A stretch of DNA of 64,000 nt, from assembly GCA_045837725.1 (NCBI GenBank), contig JBEWZL010000272.1, positions 1-64,000 on the forward strand. Reading direction: 5' to 3'. Positions within the stretch are counted from its first letter, which is position 1. Each line of letters opens with the position of its first letter. Source of the DNA: Vermamoeba vermiformis. Its lineage: Eukaryota; Tubulinea; Echinamoebida. This document shows, one piece after another, positions 11,741 through 24,418 of this stretch. Position numbers and translations under genes: made by a program. The notes under the pieces are model-generated. The model worked only from the letters and a program-made list of their open reading frames with translations. It was not told the origin of the DNA and ran no database searches.

Positions 11741-12285
11741 TTGGGTTTTATTGCAGGTTGTCTTGGATGTGAGTGTGGGTTTGGGTACGGGATTACCTAA
11801 GCAAAATTTTGCTTAAGTAAAATTCTACCAGGACTTTTGTTTATTTCTGTAACTTTTTAAGGCTAGCCCTATATGGCCAGGCCCTTTTACATATATGAAT
11901 AGTAACATAACAATATGAAAGAGATTCATCAATATGATATCATGGCTCTGAGATCCAGAAGCTAGCCAGATGCGTCAAAGCATGTAAATATGCCATCTTT
12001 GCAAATATGGTATGGATCAATAACAATTCACATGAATATGCTATGGTTCAAGTATGAGCTGATTCTAAAATGTATGAGCTGAGATCCAGAACTGGTGCCA
12101 TGCACACTGCCTTACATTCTCAAGAGTTGAACTTTTTAGTATTTTTTACAATGATAGCCCTTCACATTGTTGCATTCACAAAGTCTACTAAGTGATGCTA
12201 GGTCTTTGATAGGAATCTTTAAATACTTGGGTAATCTGCAGAGTAAAGCAACAGATTTGTTTATTTTTGAAAGTTAGCCACAGTT
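11741..12285. other. Gene-free interval downstream of B1
   Basis: About 545 bp of AT-rich, CpG-poor DNA between hairpin array 1 and the B1 stop codon. It contains short ATATGA/TATGAT-type words but no gene, RNA or clear repeat that I can support. It presumably includes the B1 3' UTR. Confidence 0.5.
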
Positions 12286-15200
12286 TTAATGTTTATTTTC
12301 AAATTTGAGATACAATTGCCATAATTCACTGTCTGACTTTGGCATAAACCCCCCACGCTTCTTTGCTGAACGCGTTTCATCGAACAAACCAGTTTCAAGA
12401 ATTTTGTCACGTAAACTTCCTTGTGAGTACCTTGGTTTCTTGGCCTTGCTTCCTGGGTGTGATATCAAGTGAAACAAACAGTGCAGGGCCAACTCTTTTT
12501 TTGCTGAAAACTTGCTGAAGTGAGGGTTATTGTAGACAACAGTGTGCACCAAAGCGCGGTAAAACGTGAAGTCAAATATTGGCTGATCTCCAAAAAGGCT
12601 GATTGTTTGATCATCTGTCAGTGTTTCGAGTTTAGTTGTGGAATCATTGTAACAATAACACCAAACTAAAGTTGAGCTATCGTTCATGCGATGCGTCCAA
12701 AAATGGTTGATGCCAGGGTAAGGCAAAATCCTCAAATCAAGCTTTGTTATTTGTTTTGCTAATTGTATCTTGATGAGCTGCTCACTAAGATAAGGAATAC
12801 GGCTATCTGCCTGAGGGCAAACTAATTTTGCTTGTTTGTTCATCTCGGGAATGACTTCTTCACGTATTGATTTCCATGCTTTCAAATAGTGAAGGCTGTG
12901 AGAATTGAAACTTTGTGGTCCAGAGTAACTGCAAATCAAATTAATGAACTTCATTGGGGTGATGCTGCTGTAATCCACGATGTGTTGCACTTTGGATCCA
13001 GGGAAACAAGGCATTGTTTCTTTGCTGGCAGCAACACTGAGCCATGTGTTATTTTCTGCACCAATAATTGACGAAATATCTTTCCATAGCAAATTGAGCA
13101 GGTTGGCAGCGATAGTTTGCAATTCAGATTCAGGCATTGATATGTTTGAAATATTTTGGGGATTGGCAATAACAATGGTCATTCTTTGAAGCACAGTTGG
13201 TAGTGCATCCCACATCTTATCAGGTAGAAGTAGTCGCAGGTACTTTCTAGGCAGAGGGAAGCATCTAGCTCCAATGACAGGGCTTGGATCAATGGCACCA
13301 ATTGCATCATCACCGTCTTGAGGGTCATTTAGCATATCAATGAAGTCTCGTTGAGGGTAAGGTGACTTTAGAACACTGTACTGGACAGGATCTGCAATCG
13401 TTATCATTTCAGGGGCAATGTAGAAGTGACCATATTCATTCAAAGCTTGCGCCATGTTCATTTCAGAAAATAAAGCAGGGTGCTTCAAAAGGGAAACAAA
13501 TCCACACCAAAGAAATCGCAAGCAGTCCTCCAGAATTATTGCAAGTCGTTGTAAGCCCTCTGAGAAGAAATCTGCACAAGCAAGAGCATTTCTTGTTCCT
13601 TTAAATCAGTCAGCACTTAAGCTACTGCCTAAAAAAAAATATTAACTTACCATCAGGCATGAATACTGAAGAATAGATGGAGAATAAGAAGGAGTCAATG
13701 GCAGTATACTGGATTTTTGCTGGAAGGACAACGCTTTTTGATGGGATGACTTGCAACGGACTAAATTGAATGCACCACTCTGGGATTTGCTTTTCTGCTA
13801 TCAATTCCGAGAGCCAGTTGTGCACATTAATAAATTCCTTTGCTGTTGATTGAAGGAAATCATAGACGTCCTCAATTCTCTCCTGTGATGGATCTGCCAA
13901 CGTCACTTCAAGACGGCAACCATAGTTCTTGGAAGCTATGTTGCTGAGATATAAATTGGCTATGTCTTTTTCTTCTCGAGCAAACAGTTGTTCAGATTGA
14001 CCTTTCAACTTCTGACGCAAATGTGATGGAAATTCAGTGTTCTCTGGGCATGAGGCATTTACTCTTTCAAAGGGAAATAGCAGAGTAGCATATGAACTTT
14101 GACTCATGGGCATGTTGTATCTGAATTCTTGGCTGCTTCTTGCATAGGCTTTGATTTCTGAAATTGGTGATTCTTTTGACTTATGTTTCACATCCAAGCT
14201 CTGCAGTAATGGAGATCCCAAGTTCGAGAAGCTAGTGTTATGTTGACCTGGATTCTTTTTGTTGTACAACCAACAGAGAGGGGATGTAGAGATCTTCTTC
14301 AAGCTTTCGAGAAACAAAGGATTCCATGAAATGTTTAAGCAACTGTCATTTTCCAGCTCAGGATCAGGGCTAAAAGAACATATTAGCTTTTTGTCTATCT
14401 TACAAACACGTTGCTTACAAAATATCAAATGCCAAGTCTTGCAGGTAATGCAAATCAGATAGCTTTACTCGATCTATCTCAAAGGAAGCAGATAGATCTC
14501 TTAAGAATGCAGTGGCATCTTCTTTACTATGCAGAGTTTCTTTATCACCATAAATCTGCGTGACAAAAAGAACTTCAACTCTGTTACCAATAATTTAGCA
14601 AAAGGGCAATATATTCGCAAGCTAGAACTCACTTTTTTGCCTTCCATTTGAAATTTTTAACAGCTGCATCAATAGCTTGATAAACTCCTGCATGAATTGC
14701 AGTAGAGAAGCCAGGCACACCAGCAGCAAAAGCGATGTCAACTTTATCAGCAGTTACTTTTGGTGCTGTTGTTGGAACAGCCAATTTGACCGAATTAATT
14801 GCTGCGTTAAAACATTATTCTATACTCTAGCTGGTTGCAGGCACTTACACTGCCATATAACTTCGTGCCAAAAAGAGCGGAGGAAATCCTGATCATAATC
14901 TTCATGGCTCAATGCAGGAAAGCACACCCATATTATAAACCTGTTTTTAACCTCCCTACCAAACATTAACATTGTTATTATTAATTCAACCATGCAAGCA
15001 TTAACATACCCAAGCTTGAAATTTAATTTCGAGGACAATAGACCTTGCTTCACAGTTACTTTGGAACTGGGCATCCTTAAGTTTGGCTTTGGATAAAGGC
15101 ACACTGACATTTTTTCTTTGACGAAGGAAAGCTTTGAAGAATACAGAACTGTTGCATCAGCATCAAGTTGGCTGTAAACAGTGACTGGAGTTTTGATGTA

Positions 15201-18200
15201 TGGTAAGCCAAAGAAACTGCCATCATCACTAATCCAGGTTCTAATATCATTTTGGTAATCCAATGCCTCTGCAGCCTAAAACATGAATTAAGTCAAAAAA
15301 CCTTTAAAACTATTTAGTACCTCTAGAGACGTCACCATATGGTGATGTTCCAAAGTGTAGACTGAAGGAGGCCAAGTTGTTGGAGGAATAAACTCTTTAA
15401 GCATCTCTACACGTGCAACCTCATCATCACTAGCATAGCCTCCATCATCATTTTGTACCCTTGAAGGTGCTGTTATTTACTTGGCTTGACATGTAGTTTA
15501 ACACTTACAGTATTAAAGGCACCAATGCATCCATCAACGCCTCTTTTGAGTGGAATGCCTTGTTTGCCCAGTCTAAAAACATAGGAACATCATGCACAGG
15601 ATTATCCTTCTCTGTTTCCAAAGCTGGAAGGGCAGCCTGCTTGCTAAATGCTTTGTTTTGGTCACTGCCAGCAGATCTCTCCTCAGCGTCAGATTCCTTG
15701 CTTACTCTGCGTCCTGCCGGTGCTATTAATGGGTAGCATATTGAGGATTGGCTTTGACTGCAAGAGGAGCCTTTAGGATCATCATTACTTTCATCGGAGA
15801 AGATGGTGCTTGCAGATCGGATCGAAACATCATCAACAAAAAAATCAGTGGAAATATTGCTGCTGTCACTAAATATGGTGCTCGCAGAGCTGTCCTCTGG
15901 ATTGCTATCAAAACTAGCCACCTACAAAGCAAGGATAAGTAACTGAAACTTAATAAAGTTGATAAAATTCTACCACAGAAGATTTTATTAATTTTATCGA
16001 AGGAAATTTCACCTTTGTCTCTGGCTCAGTTTGCTGTGTGTCTATCTGGATAGCTTTCTGTTAATATTTCTTGTTGCAGCTACTACAAAGATAAAAAAAA
16101 ACTTTTTCCAATTACTGCCTACCTCACTAAATATCGTGCTTGTTGAACTTTCGTCTTGATTGGTACCACTAGCAGCTTGCTACAATGCAGAGGTAAGTAA
16201 TTGAGACTAAGGAAATCTCCCAAGATTAAAATTAATAAAATCTACTGCGGTAGATTTTTGTAGCTGACCTCTCTTTCGATGCGAAGGCGTGCAATGCGTT
16301 CCACCAAGCTTTCAAATGGCTCGTCCTATTAAAAAAAATAATAAGCAAACAGAGATATTAAAAATTTTGCATTACTTGCACATTAACAATTTTCTGGATG
16401 CGTCCAAAAGCTGGGACTAAAGTTAATCTGTTCTAAATGCTTAAAAACATCCTCAACTTGATGGGGTTGCACAAAGTAACGTGCTAAGAATGAATAGGAC
16501 AGTGAAGAGAACAGCAAAATAGGTCTTTTCTCACAGACAGCGTAAAACCTAGTTAGCTGGTTCTTCCAGTGCCTGAATACATCCTTTCCTTGTGTTACTT
16601 TCGATATTGCAGCAAGAATTTCAGAGTCATGACCACTGAAGACGCGTTTATACTTGAGATCATTGACGGTGGTTTTGAAGAAATCCAAAAGTGCAGCATT
16701 TACTGCAGGTTTAATCTCCTTAGCAACTTCATTGTTGATCTCTTCTGCATTTTGACGGTTTTCCACTGCCTTTGCTTCATTTTCAATTGTTTTCTTGCTG
16801 GTAAGCTTTGCAGTCAATTGAGTGTGGAAGTCTTTTGCCTTCTCATGAATGATCCAACCGATTGCAAAGAGTCTTAGTTTCTTTGCTGCAAGAATTTCAT
16901 GCTCAACCTTGCAAGCACCATGTGATTTTTCAAGAACACCTGCAAGAAATTCATTGATTTTCACTTCTGTGGACAGCTCATCTTTCAAGAACTTGTTCTT
17001 ATCCGTGGATTTGAATAGATTATGGAGAAGATCAGGAGAAAATGCCAGAGTTTCAGCTTTCTCTGCATCAATGGTCAGTTTATCCTTGCCTTTCATTACT
17101 TGAGCATAAAGCGACTTGGCAAACACAGCTGATTTCAGCTGTTTTACTTGCTCTGCATTGAGAAGGTTGTTTGTTGCTGCAGATAGGATACTATCTGCTT
17201 CTTCTTCCTCCTTGTTAACAATCTTCTTCACCACAGAAGAGGCTGGAGGCTTTTTTCCACAAGCAACCATAATATCAATGTTCTCATGCGGTAAAAGGTT
17301 AAGGTAAGACTCAGAATACATATTGCCAATTCCAAGCAGCGAATATTTGGCAGATCTCTTCTGAATTCGAAGGTATATGCCAAATTTGGAGAAACTTCGA
17401 AGAATGTCAATAGCAACCTTGGAGGCTCTCTGTGCAACAGTTGCCTCCTCACCTTGGCTCTGAAAGGCTTCAAGGGTAGATAATTTCTGGCTTTGCTTAA
17501 TAATCTCTTCGAGGTGTTGCAATGGCTCGGTCGCGTTATCATGAACAATAGTTGAAGTTTGTCTTCCACTATTATCAATGCCAAAGTCGAGCTGCAGGCC
17601 ATCATCCTCAAGGGCATCATCATCATCCTCCTGAACTGACTCCTGACTTAACTCAATGGTAACTGGACGTTTAGATCTTGCAGCTGCCATTGCATCCAGA
17701 TTCGCCTTTCGCTCAGCAATTTCATCTGTCTTTTGTCTCTTGGATGGAGGCTCGTCATCAGAGGGTTCAGAAGAATCACGAGACCTTTTGCGGGATGTCT
17801 TTTGCTCATTACTAAGTGCAGATTTGCACTCAACAAAGAATTTTTTCATTTCCGCAATGATTTCAGCATGTTTATCAACAAAGTCCTTCTGCAACTTAAA
17901 TTGCTCGACTAAAACATTTGCAATTTGACAATTTTTATCTTTGCACAACATAAATAATGAAGAGTAGCGAACGAGCGAATTTGCACTCATTTTCGCTGCT
18001 TTAACGAGGGATGTAACATCTGAAGGTTTTTGAATATCATCTTCAGCAAGTCTTTTTTTAATTTGAGCTTTTTTGCTCCTTAATTTTGTATATAAATTAT
18101 AAAGAGAATAATTTGACACCAAAGGGGAATTTTTTGACGTGACATCCAGGTAAAAACCCAAGATGGAAAATAAATATACAACTTTAATGGTCTCTTTACA

Positions 18201-18350
18201 GTAATATAACTGTAAAATAGGCACAATCGTTGTGGTAAATATATTATCATATAATTTGCTTACTTGGTCAAATGAGTCATCCACATCTGAACTTGTTGAA
18301 GATGCCATCTGCTCGGAGAAGCTTATTTCTTCGCTGGAACTGGAGGACAT
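12286..18350 (-). CDS. Very large unrecognised multi-exon protein, paralogue of A1 (B1)
   Basis: No known family is recognised. Start at the ATG at 18350 (MSSSSSEEISFSEQ); the frame is open a little further upstream. The first exon is unusually long (about 655 residues, to 16383). It has a helical N-terminus, a nuclear-localisation-like stretch (PPSKRQK), acidic linkers, and a conserved block DVFRHWKNQLTRFYAVCE...SLSYSFLARYF that matches A1. As in A1, a stop follows this block unless a short intron is used, so B1 may be one gene or two. Downstream exons carry repeated STIFSD motifs (15.8-16.2 kb). Then come blocks shared with A1: FVTQIYGDKE...YLQDLAFDI (14.4-14.6 kb), LEVTLADPSQERIEDVY (13.9 kb) and a long C-terminal exon (12286-13521) with ELALHCLFHL near the end. 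CpG is sparse compared with A1. Long open frames say it was recently under selection. Confidence 0.65.
15830..16275. repeat. Tandem exon-plus-intron duplication in B1
   Basis: Two consecutive B1 exons end in related sequence (minus strand: DSSASTIFSD from about 15,840-15,920, and DESSTSTIFSE from about 16,130-16,190). Each is preceded by a similar intron containing a copy of the same palindromic core (15961-16010 and 16231-16260). A third STIFSD copy lies inside the first exon. The unit duplicated is therefore exon plus intron. Confidence 0.65.
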
Positions 18351-18637
18351 TGTTGCGTGAGTGTTGAATAATGCTTTGTGTGTGATAATATCAATATAGA
18401 GATACAAACAGGATTGGATTCTAAAAACCCATGACATTTTTGGCGGGTTTATTTTTGGGTGTCAAATTATTAGGTTTTGAGTGTCAAAAGTCCCTTTGTG
18501 GACTAAAAACAGACATAATTAAATGAGAATAGGCCAAATCAGAGTCAATATAGCTGAAAAACTACTATTTATGTAAAACAAAACAAAAACAACAAAAGTG
18601 CCAAAAAAAATGATTGAAGCAGCGTCTCCCTTGGGCT

Positions 18638-21600
18638 TTAGTTCTCTTTTGCCTTCTTTGCTGCAGGCTCTTCATCAGCTTTTGGTGGTGGACGCACTGG
18701 CTTTGTCTTGGGTTTAAGAAGGCGCGTGAGAGGAGCAATACTAGGAGGTGCCAGTTTTGGAGGGGAAAAGATGAAATTTTCTGCTCGTGCTGCCGACTTG
18801 CAGGCTTTGACCAATTCTTCATTAGTAAGACCATGTGCAGCCAATAGTGAGAGTAATTTCCTTGCAAAAATGGTTAATACTTGAAAACATTGCAGCTAAA
18901 ACTTACTCGACAATTTTAATCCAAAAATCAAGATGGACAGTCTGCTTTGAAGAGCAGCACACCTCCACACCCTCAAAGCCCCACTCTGCAGAGCATTCCA
19001 AGCAGCGAGATTCCTGATCTTTTCTGAACAAGAGATGGATAAGAGGAACATAGCACTTGCTGCAATGAACGTATGCAAGGGAAGAAGCAGCAAACTTTGT
19101 TTCAGGAGCAGTGGAAAGATATGCCAACCACTCTGCTAAACAGTGGCCAAACCCGACAGTCTCAGCATTTGCAGGAAGTGCATGGTCCTGCACTTGCAAC
19201 CAAAATAACCACGATCCAAGATCCACAACTGGAGATGCTGTGAATCGCTTGAAAAATGATGTCCAAGGGTAATAACTATACCCAAGGACAGTGGCATTTT
19301 GGTTGATTCCCTCCTGTAAACATTACTCCAGTTAGTAGAGACAAAACAATGTTAACTAATTGCTTACATCAGTGTCAGGGTAGTAAGCAAGCCAAAATGG
19401 GTTAGCAGTAGCAGGGATGTGAAGCACTTCACCAGGCTTAGCAGTAACTATGTTGAAGTTGTTTGCTGGATCATCCTTGGCTTCCTGGGCTGAATTTTTT
19501 GGTAATTAAGAAACAGGCTCCACATAAAATATGTTTAAAACTTACACCAAGGGTTTAATGACTTAGATTCAGCAAAAATGAGCCGCCCATTTGCTGTTCC
19601 TGCATGAAACAAAACAAGTGGAGCTTTGTGTGGCACCATCAAAACTGCTGAAAAGGCATGGAAGTTGAGCCACGTGAATTCATTGACACAACCAGCCAAT
19701 GCACTTGTGTTGGAAGCCATTTGCTGTGGAAGAACACCATGACTCAATGGAGAACCAAAAAAGATTGCTTGGCAGCGCTTGATTAGCATCTCAGGCAGCA
19801 CTTCACCCTCTAATTAGCAAAGGGTGTTAATAATAGTAAAAATAAAGATAATAATTAGTAAACTAAGTACTTACGAGAGACACAGCCAATCCTGGGTTCT
19901 TCACCTGCTGGCACTTCCTTTGTGAACAAAATGCTTTCATTACCCGTGTTCACAAAGGTAACTGCACTTGAAGGCTTGTAACTCTCGTATAATAAACGAG
20001 GAAAGACCTCTGGCTTCACAACACTGGTGTGCTGCAGATTTAAAGCCTGAAAAAAAATAATTAATTGGTTTTTTTCAAATTCATTAACTTAATTATGATT
20101 ACCTCTTCCCACGTTACAACAGCTTTCTCCCCAACTGCATTGACCAGTGTGGTGCACAGGCAATGCACATCAGCCAAAGCCTCCTGTTGGGGTCGAGAAT
20201 ATGCTTTGAAATCTTTTTCTCCTCCCTCAGCAGCAACTTGCTCACCATAGTACATGATGATCTGGGAACCTTCCCCGTAGAAGGTCATGTCATCGAGTTC
20301 AAGGAGACCAATAATCATGTCATTTGCTGTAGAATGAGGTGAGATTAGAAGCAGAGGAAGAAAAGTTTGTTCAAAACTTACGTGAGGCAATGAACCTTTG
20401 AAGGCAGTAAAACACTGCTGCCAAGCGTTTGGTTTTGAGTGGGGGATACTCCTGTACAAGCTAGAATTAGTACGCTGTAAATCTAATGATAAAATCTACT
20501 GCAGAAGATTTTTATAAATTTTATTAAAAGGAAATTTCAATCGCATTTGATTGTTATTTAGCCTCTATTGCTGGCAATATAAATATAAAGAGCTGTATTA
20601 TAAGGCAAACAAATAAAAGAAACAAAAAAAAACTGTTTTGGATCTGGTTTTGGATCTGCACAAACAGGTTTCTATCCTTACCTCAATAATCAGCGAGACT
20701 TTCTCATGCAAGCCTTTGAAACTTGGCTCAGTAAATTCAAAATTGCCAGCCAAGTAGTACGCTGTCGATTCACTAGTGCTGACGAGAATGCTTTTGAATG
20801 GTAAAAGCAATTGGGTGCCCAGTCTTGCTTCAACTTTGAAAAGAAATTAGCCAATATGTATATAGGGTCATTAATAACTTACTAAGAAGCAAGTATTGCC
20901 CCAAAGAGGCAATAAAATCACTTCGCCATGCCTTGTCCACCAAGGATAGAAGCAGCACATCAAGCTTTGCGTCTTTCAACGCTGCTATTGGCAGGGTTTT
21001 TCCTTTGACAGTGAAAATTTTAAGGGCAGGCTTGGCATCCTCTTCAAACAAGTCCACAGAAGCTGATTCGTCATCTTCATCTTGCTTCTGCGCATCTGCT
21101 TTTTTCTGGATTGGGGTGCCTGCTGTGTTGAAACGGCCTGGTTGACCATCATCAGGCTCTTGGCTGTTGTCTTCTGTGTTGGAACTGCCAACATTTTTTT
21201 TAGGTGTTCTTCTGGCACGACCAGGAGTTCCACCATCGTACTTTCTTTTTTTCACTCTCTTTTTTGGAGTTGAGCTGGTCTCTCCAGCTTCAGCTTCCTC
21301 CTCATCATCAACATCTATCGGGGTCCCTGGAGGGGTGTTATTGTTGGCAGGAGGTAGAGTTTGGACTTGTTTTTGCGGAGTCTGTGCATCCACTTGCAGC
21401 TGCTGATTTGTTACTTGTTGATCAGCAACAACCTGCTGTTGCTCCTGGACTGATGGCTGTTGCTCCTGGCGAGTCGCCTGATTTTCCACCGGCTGTTGGA
21501 CTTGTGCAGCAGAAGCTAACTGCTGCTGAGGCTGCACTGCTCCTCCTTGCTGTTGCCCAGCAACTGCTTGTTGCTGAGGCGGAGCAGCAACTTGTTGTTC

Positions 21601-23439
21601 CTGCTGAGCAGCCACAGGAACTGCAGGATTTTCTGCAGCCAGTTGCTGCAGCTCAAGTTCAGAAAAAGTGAAGTTGTCCATCTTCTTTTCCCATGCAGAC
21701 CAACTTAACTGTTGGTCAACTCGAATTTGGCACAGTTTCCTTTTAAATGCAGCAAGGTCTTTGCCTTGTGCCTCCTATGTGCGAATCATTCAGTTTTTTT
21801 TTTAATAATTTAAAATTGAAAAGGAACTCACCAGCGCATTGTAATGCTTGCGAAGCTTGTCAAAGGCCTTCACCGCATGATCAACAAACAATTCAGCCAT
21901 AATGCTAACATTTTGGGCTGAATTAACATCAGCACCTAAAAAAAAGATTTAGAATGGTGAAATACCTCACACTATTTGCTTACGTTTGTGGTGAACCTCC
22001 TGCCACTGTGCTTGCTGTCGCTCCATGAAAATCTTCTGATCTTTCCTTGGCAATTTTGCCAAGCACTGCAGGTCAGTTTTCAGAAAAGGGCTAAAAGAAT
22101 ATGTTATTCTTAGTTTTAGAGGTTTAATATTGGTTATTACTTACACTTGGAAGAACTTTTTCCTTGCCTCATGGTTGGCATGGTAAGTTGAAAGCTCTTT
22201 GAGGACATTATAATCCAACGACCTCAGCTGCCATTCAACATCTTTTAACAAATGGTTAAAAAAGATCTAATTAAAACAAAAATCAACTTACCATGAAGTT
22301 TGCGACCAGCAATAGCATCCCAATAGTTTTTGGTTCGATTGCCTGCGAACCAATTATCTTGGGTATCCCCATAAGCTTCATGAGCCAAATGCTGCACCTG
22401 GAGGATCTTTTCCAGGTAGGACATCTTACGCACAGTCTGTTCTTTAGACTGGATGCTGTGTCCTTCAGCTCGCATCTCCACCTCGGAGTCAAAAGCATAA
22501 AGAAGGATTTGATGCTCCAAATTCTTCTTGTGCAGATCACACAAGTAAATCAGAGCTTCAAATCGATGCTGACCTACAATAAACTGTTAATAACCTAAAT
22601 AAAGCAAAAAAAACAACTACTTTTACTTACCTGCGAAGATGGCAACCTTTTTTATCTTGCCATTTGTCACAATGACACCATGGAGGGATCCTTGGTTCGA
22701 ATCCCAACCATGCTTCTCTATTTTGTTGATCACTCGATTGAGACCAACACGGTTTAGAGTGCGGATGTTGAACCTAACACGAAAGGAAATTAGAGTCAAT
22801 AATATATTTAAACTGACAATACTTACGCTCTACCAACAATAACTGACTCCTTCTTATTTAGTGGGTGGCAGCTTTGCGTGATGGTGAAGCGTCTGAGGTG
22901 GTTTTTGCACACTGCTGCGCCATCATCAATTATTGACGTGGGGATGCTACAAGGGATTAGTTAGGCTTGAAAACAATAGATTGGAGTTACTTACGAGTAC
23001 TGTGCCTTCTCTTTGCAGTCTGGGACGCAGCAATTTGCCTTGTTGAAGACCTTGGGATTTGCCTTGAGTTCGGCACACGTGACCATTTTCCACTCATTAG
23101 AGAGTTGGTGTGACTATTTAAAAAGCTATTAATTTATATGTAAAAATATATAGGGAATATTGTTTAATTAAAATACATTGAATTAGGAGGAGCTGTGAAA
23201 AGAAAAAAGTCAAATCTGACACAAAAAAATTAAATTGCAATTTTACCCTCCAAAATAACCTTGTAAAGGTTAAAATATTATTATTAAAATTATTACATAG
23301 TTAAATTAATTATTTGAGCAATACTTACCAGAACATTCTGTTTCCAATACTGATCTGAGATCTCCACGTAAGATCTCTGTTGACTTTGCACAGCAGCTGC
23401 AAGGTCTGCTGACATAACACGTATATTTGTGTTACTCAT
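18638..23439 (-). CDS. ParB-like, Gln-rich large protein, unrecognised family (B2)
   Basis: Start at the ATG at 23439 (MSNTNIRVMSADLA). A Cys cluster (NKANCCVPDCKEKAQ) follows. Next is a segment like the N-terminal ParB/Srx nuclease fold: NRVINKIEKHGW, then VAIFAGQHRFEAL at about 22.55-22.75 kb, whose G-x-H-R-x-x-A box is the family signature. Helical exons follow, then a long Gln-rich tract and a basic PKKRVKKRK stretch (20.8-21.7 kb). The second half is globular, including EVLHIPATANPFWLAYYPD (19.4 kb; cupin-like at best). A CxxC...CxxC pair follows (VHCSKCYVPL, SRCLECSAEW, about 19.0 kb), then a Pro/Lys-rich tail (VRPPPKADEEPAAKK). B1 starts 288 bp downstream on the same strand. ParB-type proteins bind or cut DNA and hydrolyse CTP; a DNA-linked role is inference. 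A decayed relative lies at 27.65-28.0 kb. One intron (about 20,455-20,690) is enlarged by a palindromic repeat. Confidence 0.65.
20488..20655. mobile_element. Palindromic MITE-like repeat, copy in a B2 intron
   Basis: Starts with a near-perfect palindrome AAAATCTACTGCAGAAGATT(TT), then TATAAATTTTATT, GAAATTTC, and about 100 bp later AGGCAAACAAATAAAA and GGATCTG. It is shared with copies at 23811-23990 and 24107-24290; shorter cores are at 15961-16010 and 16231-16260. It has no coding capacity, is about 170 bp long, and sits in an intron several times longer than its neighbours. No terminal repeat or target duplication could be fixed by eye. Confidence 0.55.
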
Positions 23440-23810
23440 GATAACAGCAAAATATTGAAATGAAATAGAACCGTTGGAAAAAAGATTTTGTTTGGTTGTG
23501 AAATCTCCCTAGAGAGAAAAAATTATTCTGGGGAGATTTTGTCAACCTTCTGCAACAGTTATACCCCCCTTATATTGACTCAGTTGTGTGGGTTTTCACT
23601 CTCAAACCTTTTCACTAATTTTGCACATTGCAGTCAGCAGGGCCATTGTGCAACCTGCATCCAGAATACCTTTGGATGCGAGTTCAGATCGGGGACTCAT
23701 GTTGCTCATCTCGTGCCTGTTGACCTGTTCTATTGAATGATACTGCAGATAGCTCAATATGAAGCACACATCACAATTTAAGCCACATGAAATCTCACAA
23801 CACTAAAAAT

Positions 23811-23990
23811 AATAAAATTCTACTGGGGAAGATTTTTATTAAGTTTATTAACCCGAAATTTCTCCTTTCTACTGGCCCAGCTACTTATGCTTTAATATAG
23901 AGAGCTCCACATCAATTCATATTATTTCTGCCATCAGGTATAGTAAGCAAAGCAAATAAAAAATTGACTTTGGATCGGATTCAGATCTGT
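23811..23990. mobile_element. Palindromic MITE-like repeat, second copy
   Basis: Same order of blocks as the copy at 20488: AATAAAATTCTACTGGGGAA, then GATTTTTATTAAGTTTATT, GAAATTTCTC, AGCAAAGCAAATAAAA, and GGATC...GATCTG at the end. It is upstream of B2, in gene-free sequence, and more diverged in the palindrome centre. Confidence 0.5.
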
Positions 23991-24106
23991 GCTCACCTTG
24001 CTAGTTTGGTGCCTGTTGACCTTCTCTTTGCCCATATATTGCAGACAGCTTGATATGAGGTATTGGCAACCCATTTGAGCAGCATTAAATCTCAAAGTAA
24101 GCGCAA

Positions 24107-24290
24107 GAAAAATCTACTGCAGAAGAATTTTATAAATTTTATTCGAATGAAATTTCTCGTTGCTGTTGGCTTTGTTTATTACCTAGTGACTCTAATTTGT
24201 TGGTGCTCGTGAGTTTAACTATACTGATGCTTTCTATTAGGCAGATTTAGTCATTGGTTGTGAAAAAATATCGGATCGGTTTTCGAAGAA
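24107..24290. mobile_element. Palindromic MITE-like repeat, third copy
   Basis: Carries AAAAATCTACTGCAGAAGAA, TTTTATAAATTTTATT and GAAATTTCTC in the same order and orientation as the 20488 and 23811 copies. Its distal half is more decayed but keeps GGATCGGTTTT. Confidence 0.5.
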
Positions 24291-24418
24291 CACTGGAATG
24301 TGTCAACTTTCATAGCTATACTTCCCTTAATACCCAGTGCTTACCAGCAATGGCCTAACTTGTGAGTGTTCCTATTCCTGCACAATTCCACCCTGTGAGA
24401 TTCACAGCAGGCTCTCTG

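Noticed and set aside
11394-11816. 140-residue open frame across hairpin array 1
   Set aside because: It is an effect of the repeat lacking stops in one frame. The unit length is not a multiple of three and the protein has no consistent repeat.
12286-23439. B1/B2 as a Polinton, giant-virus or LTR-type element
   Set aside because: I saw no polymerase, integrase, capsid, packaging ATPase or reverse transcriptase motif and no long terminal repeats. The genes have many introns.
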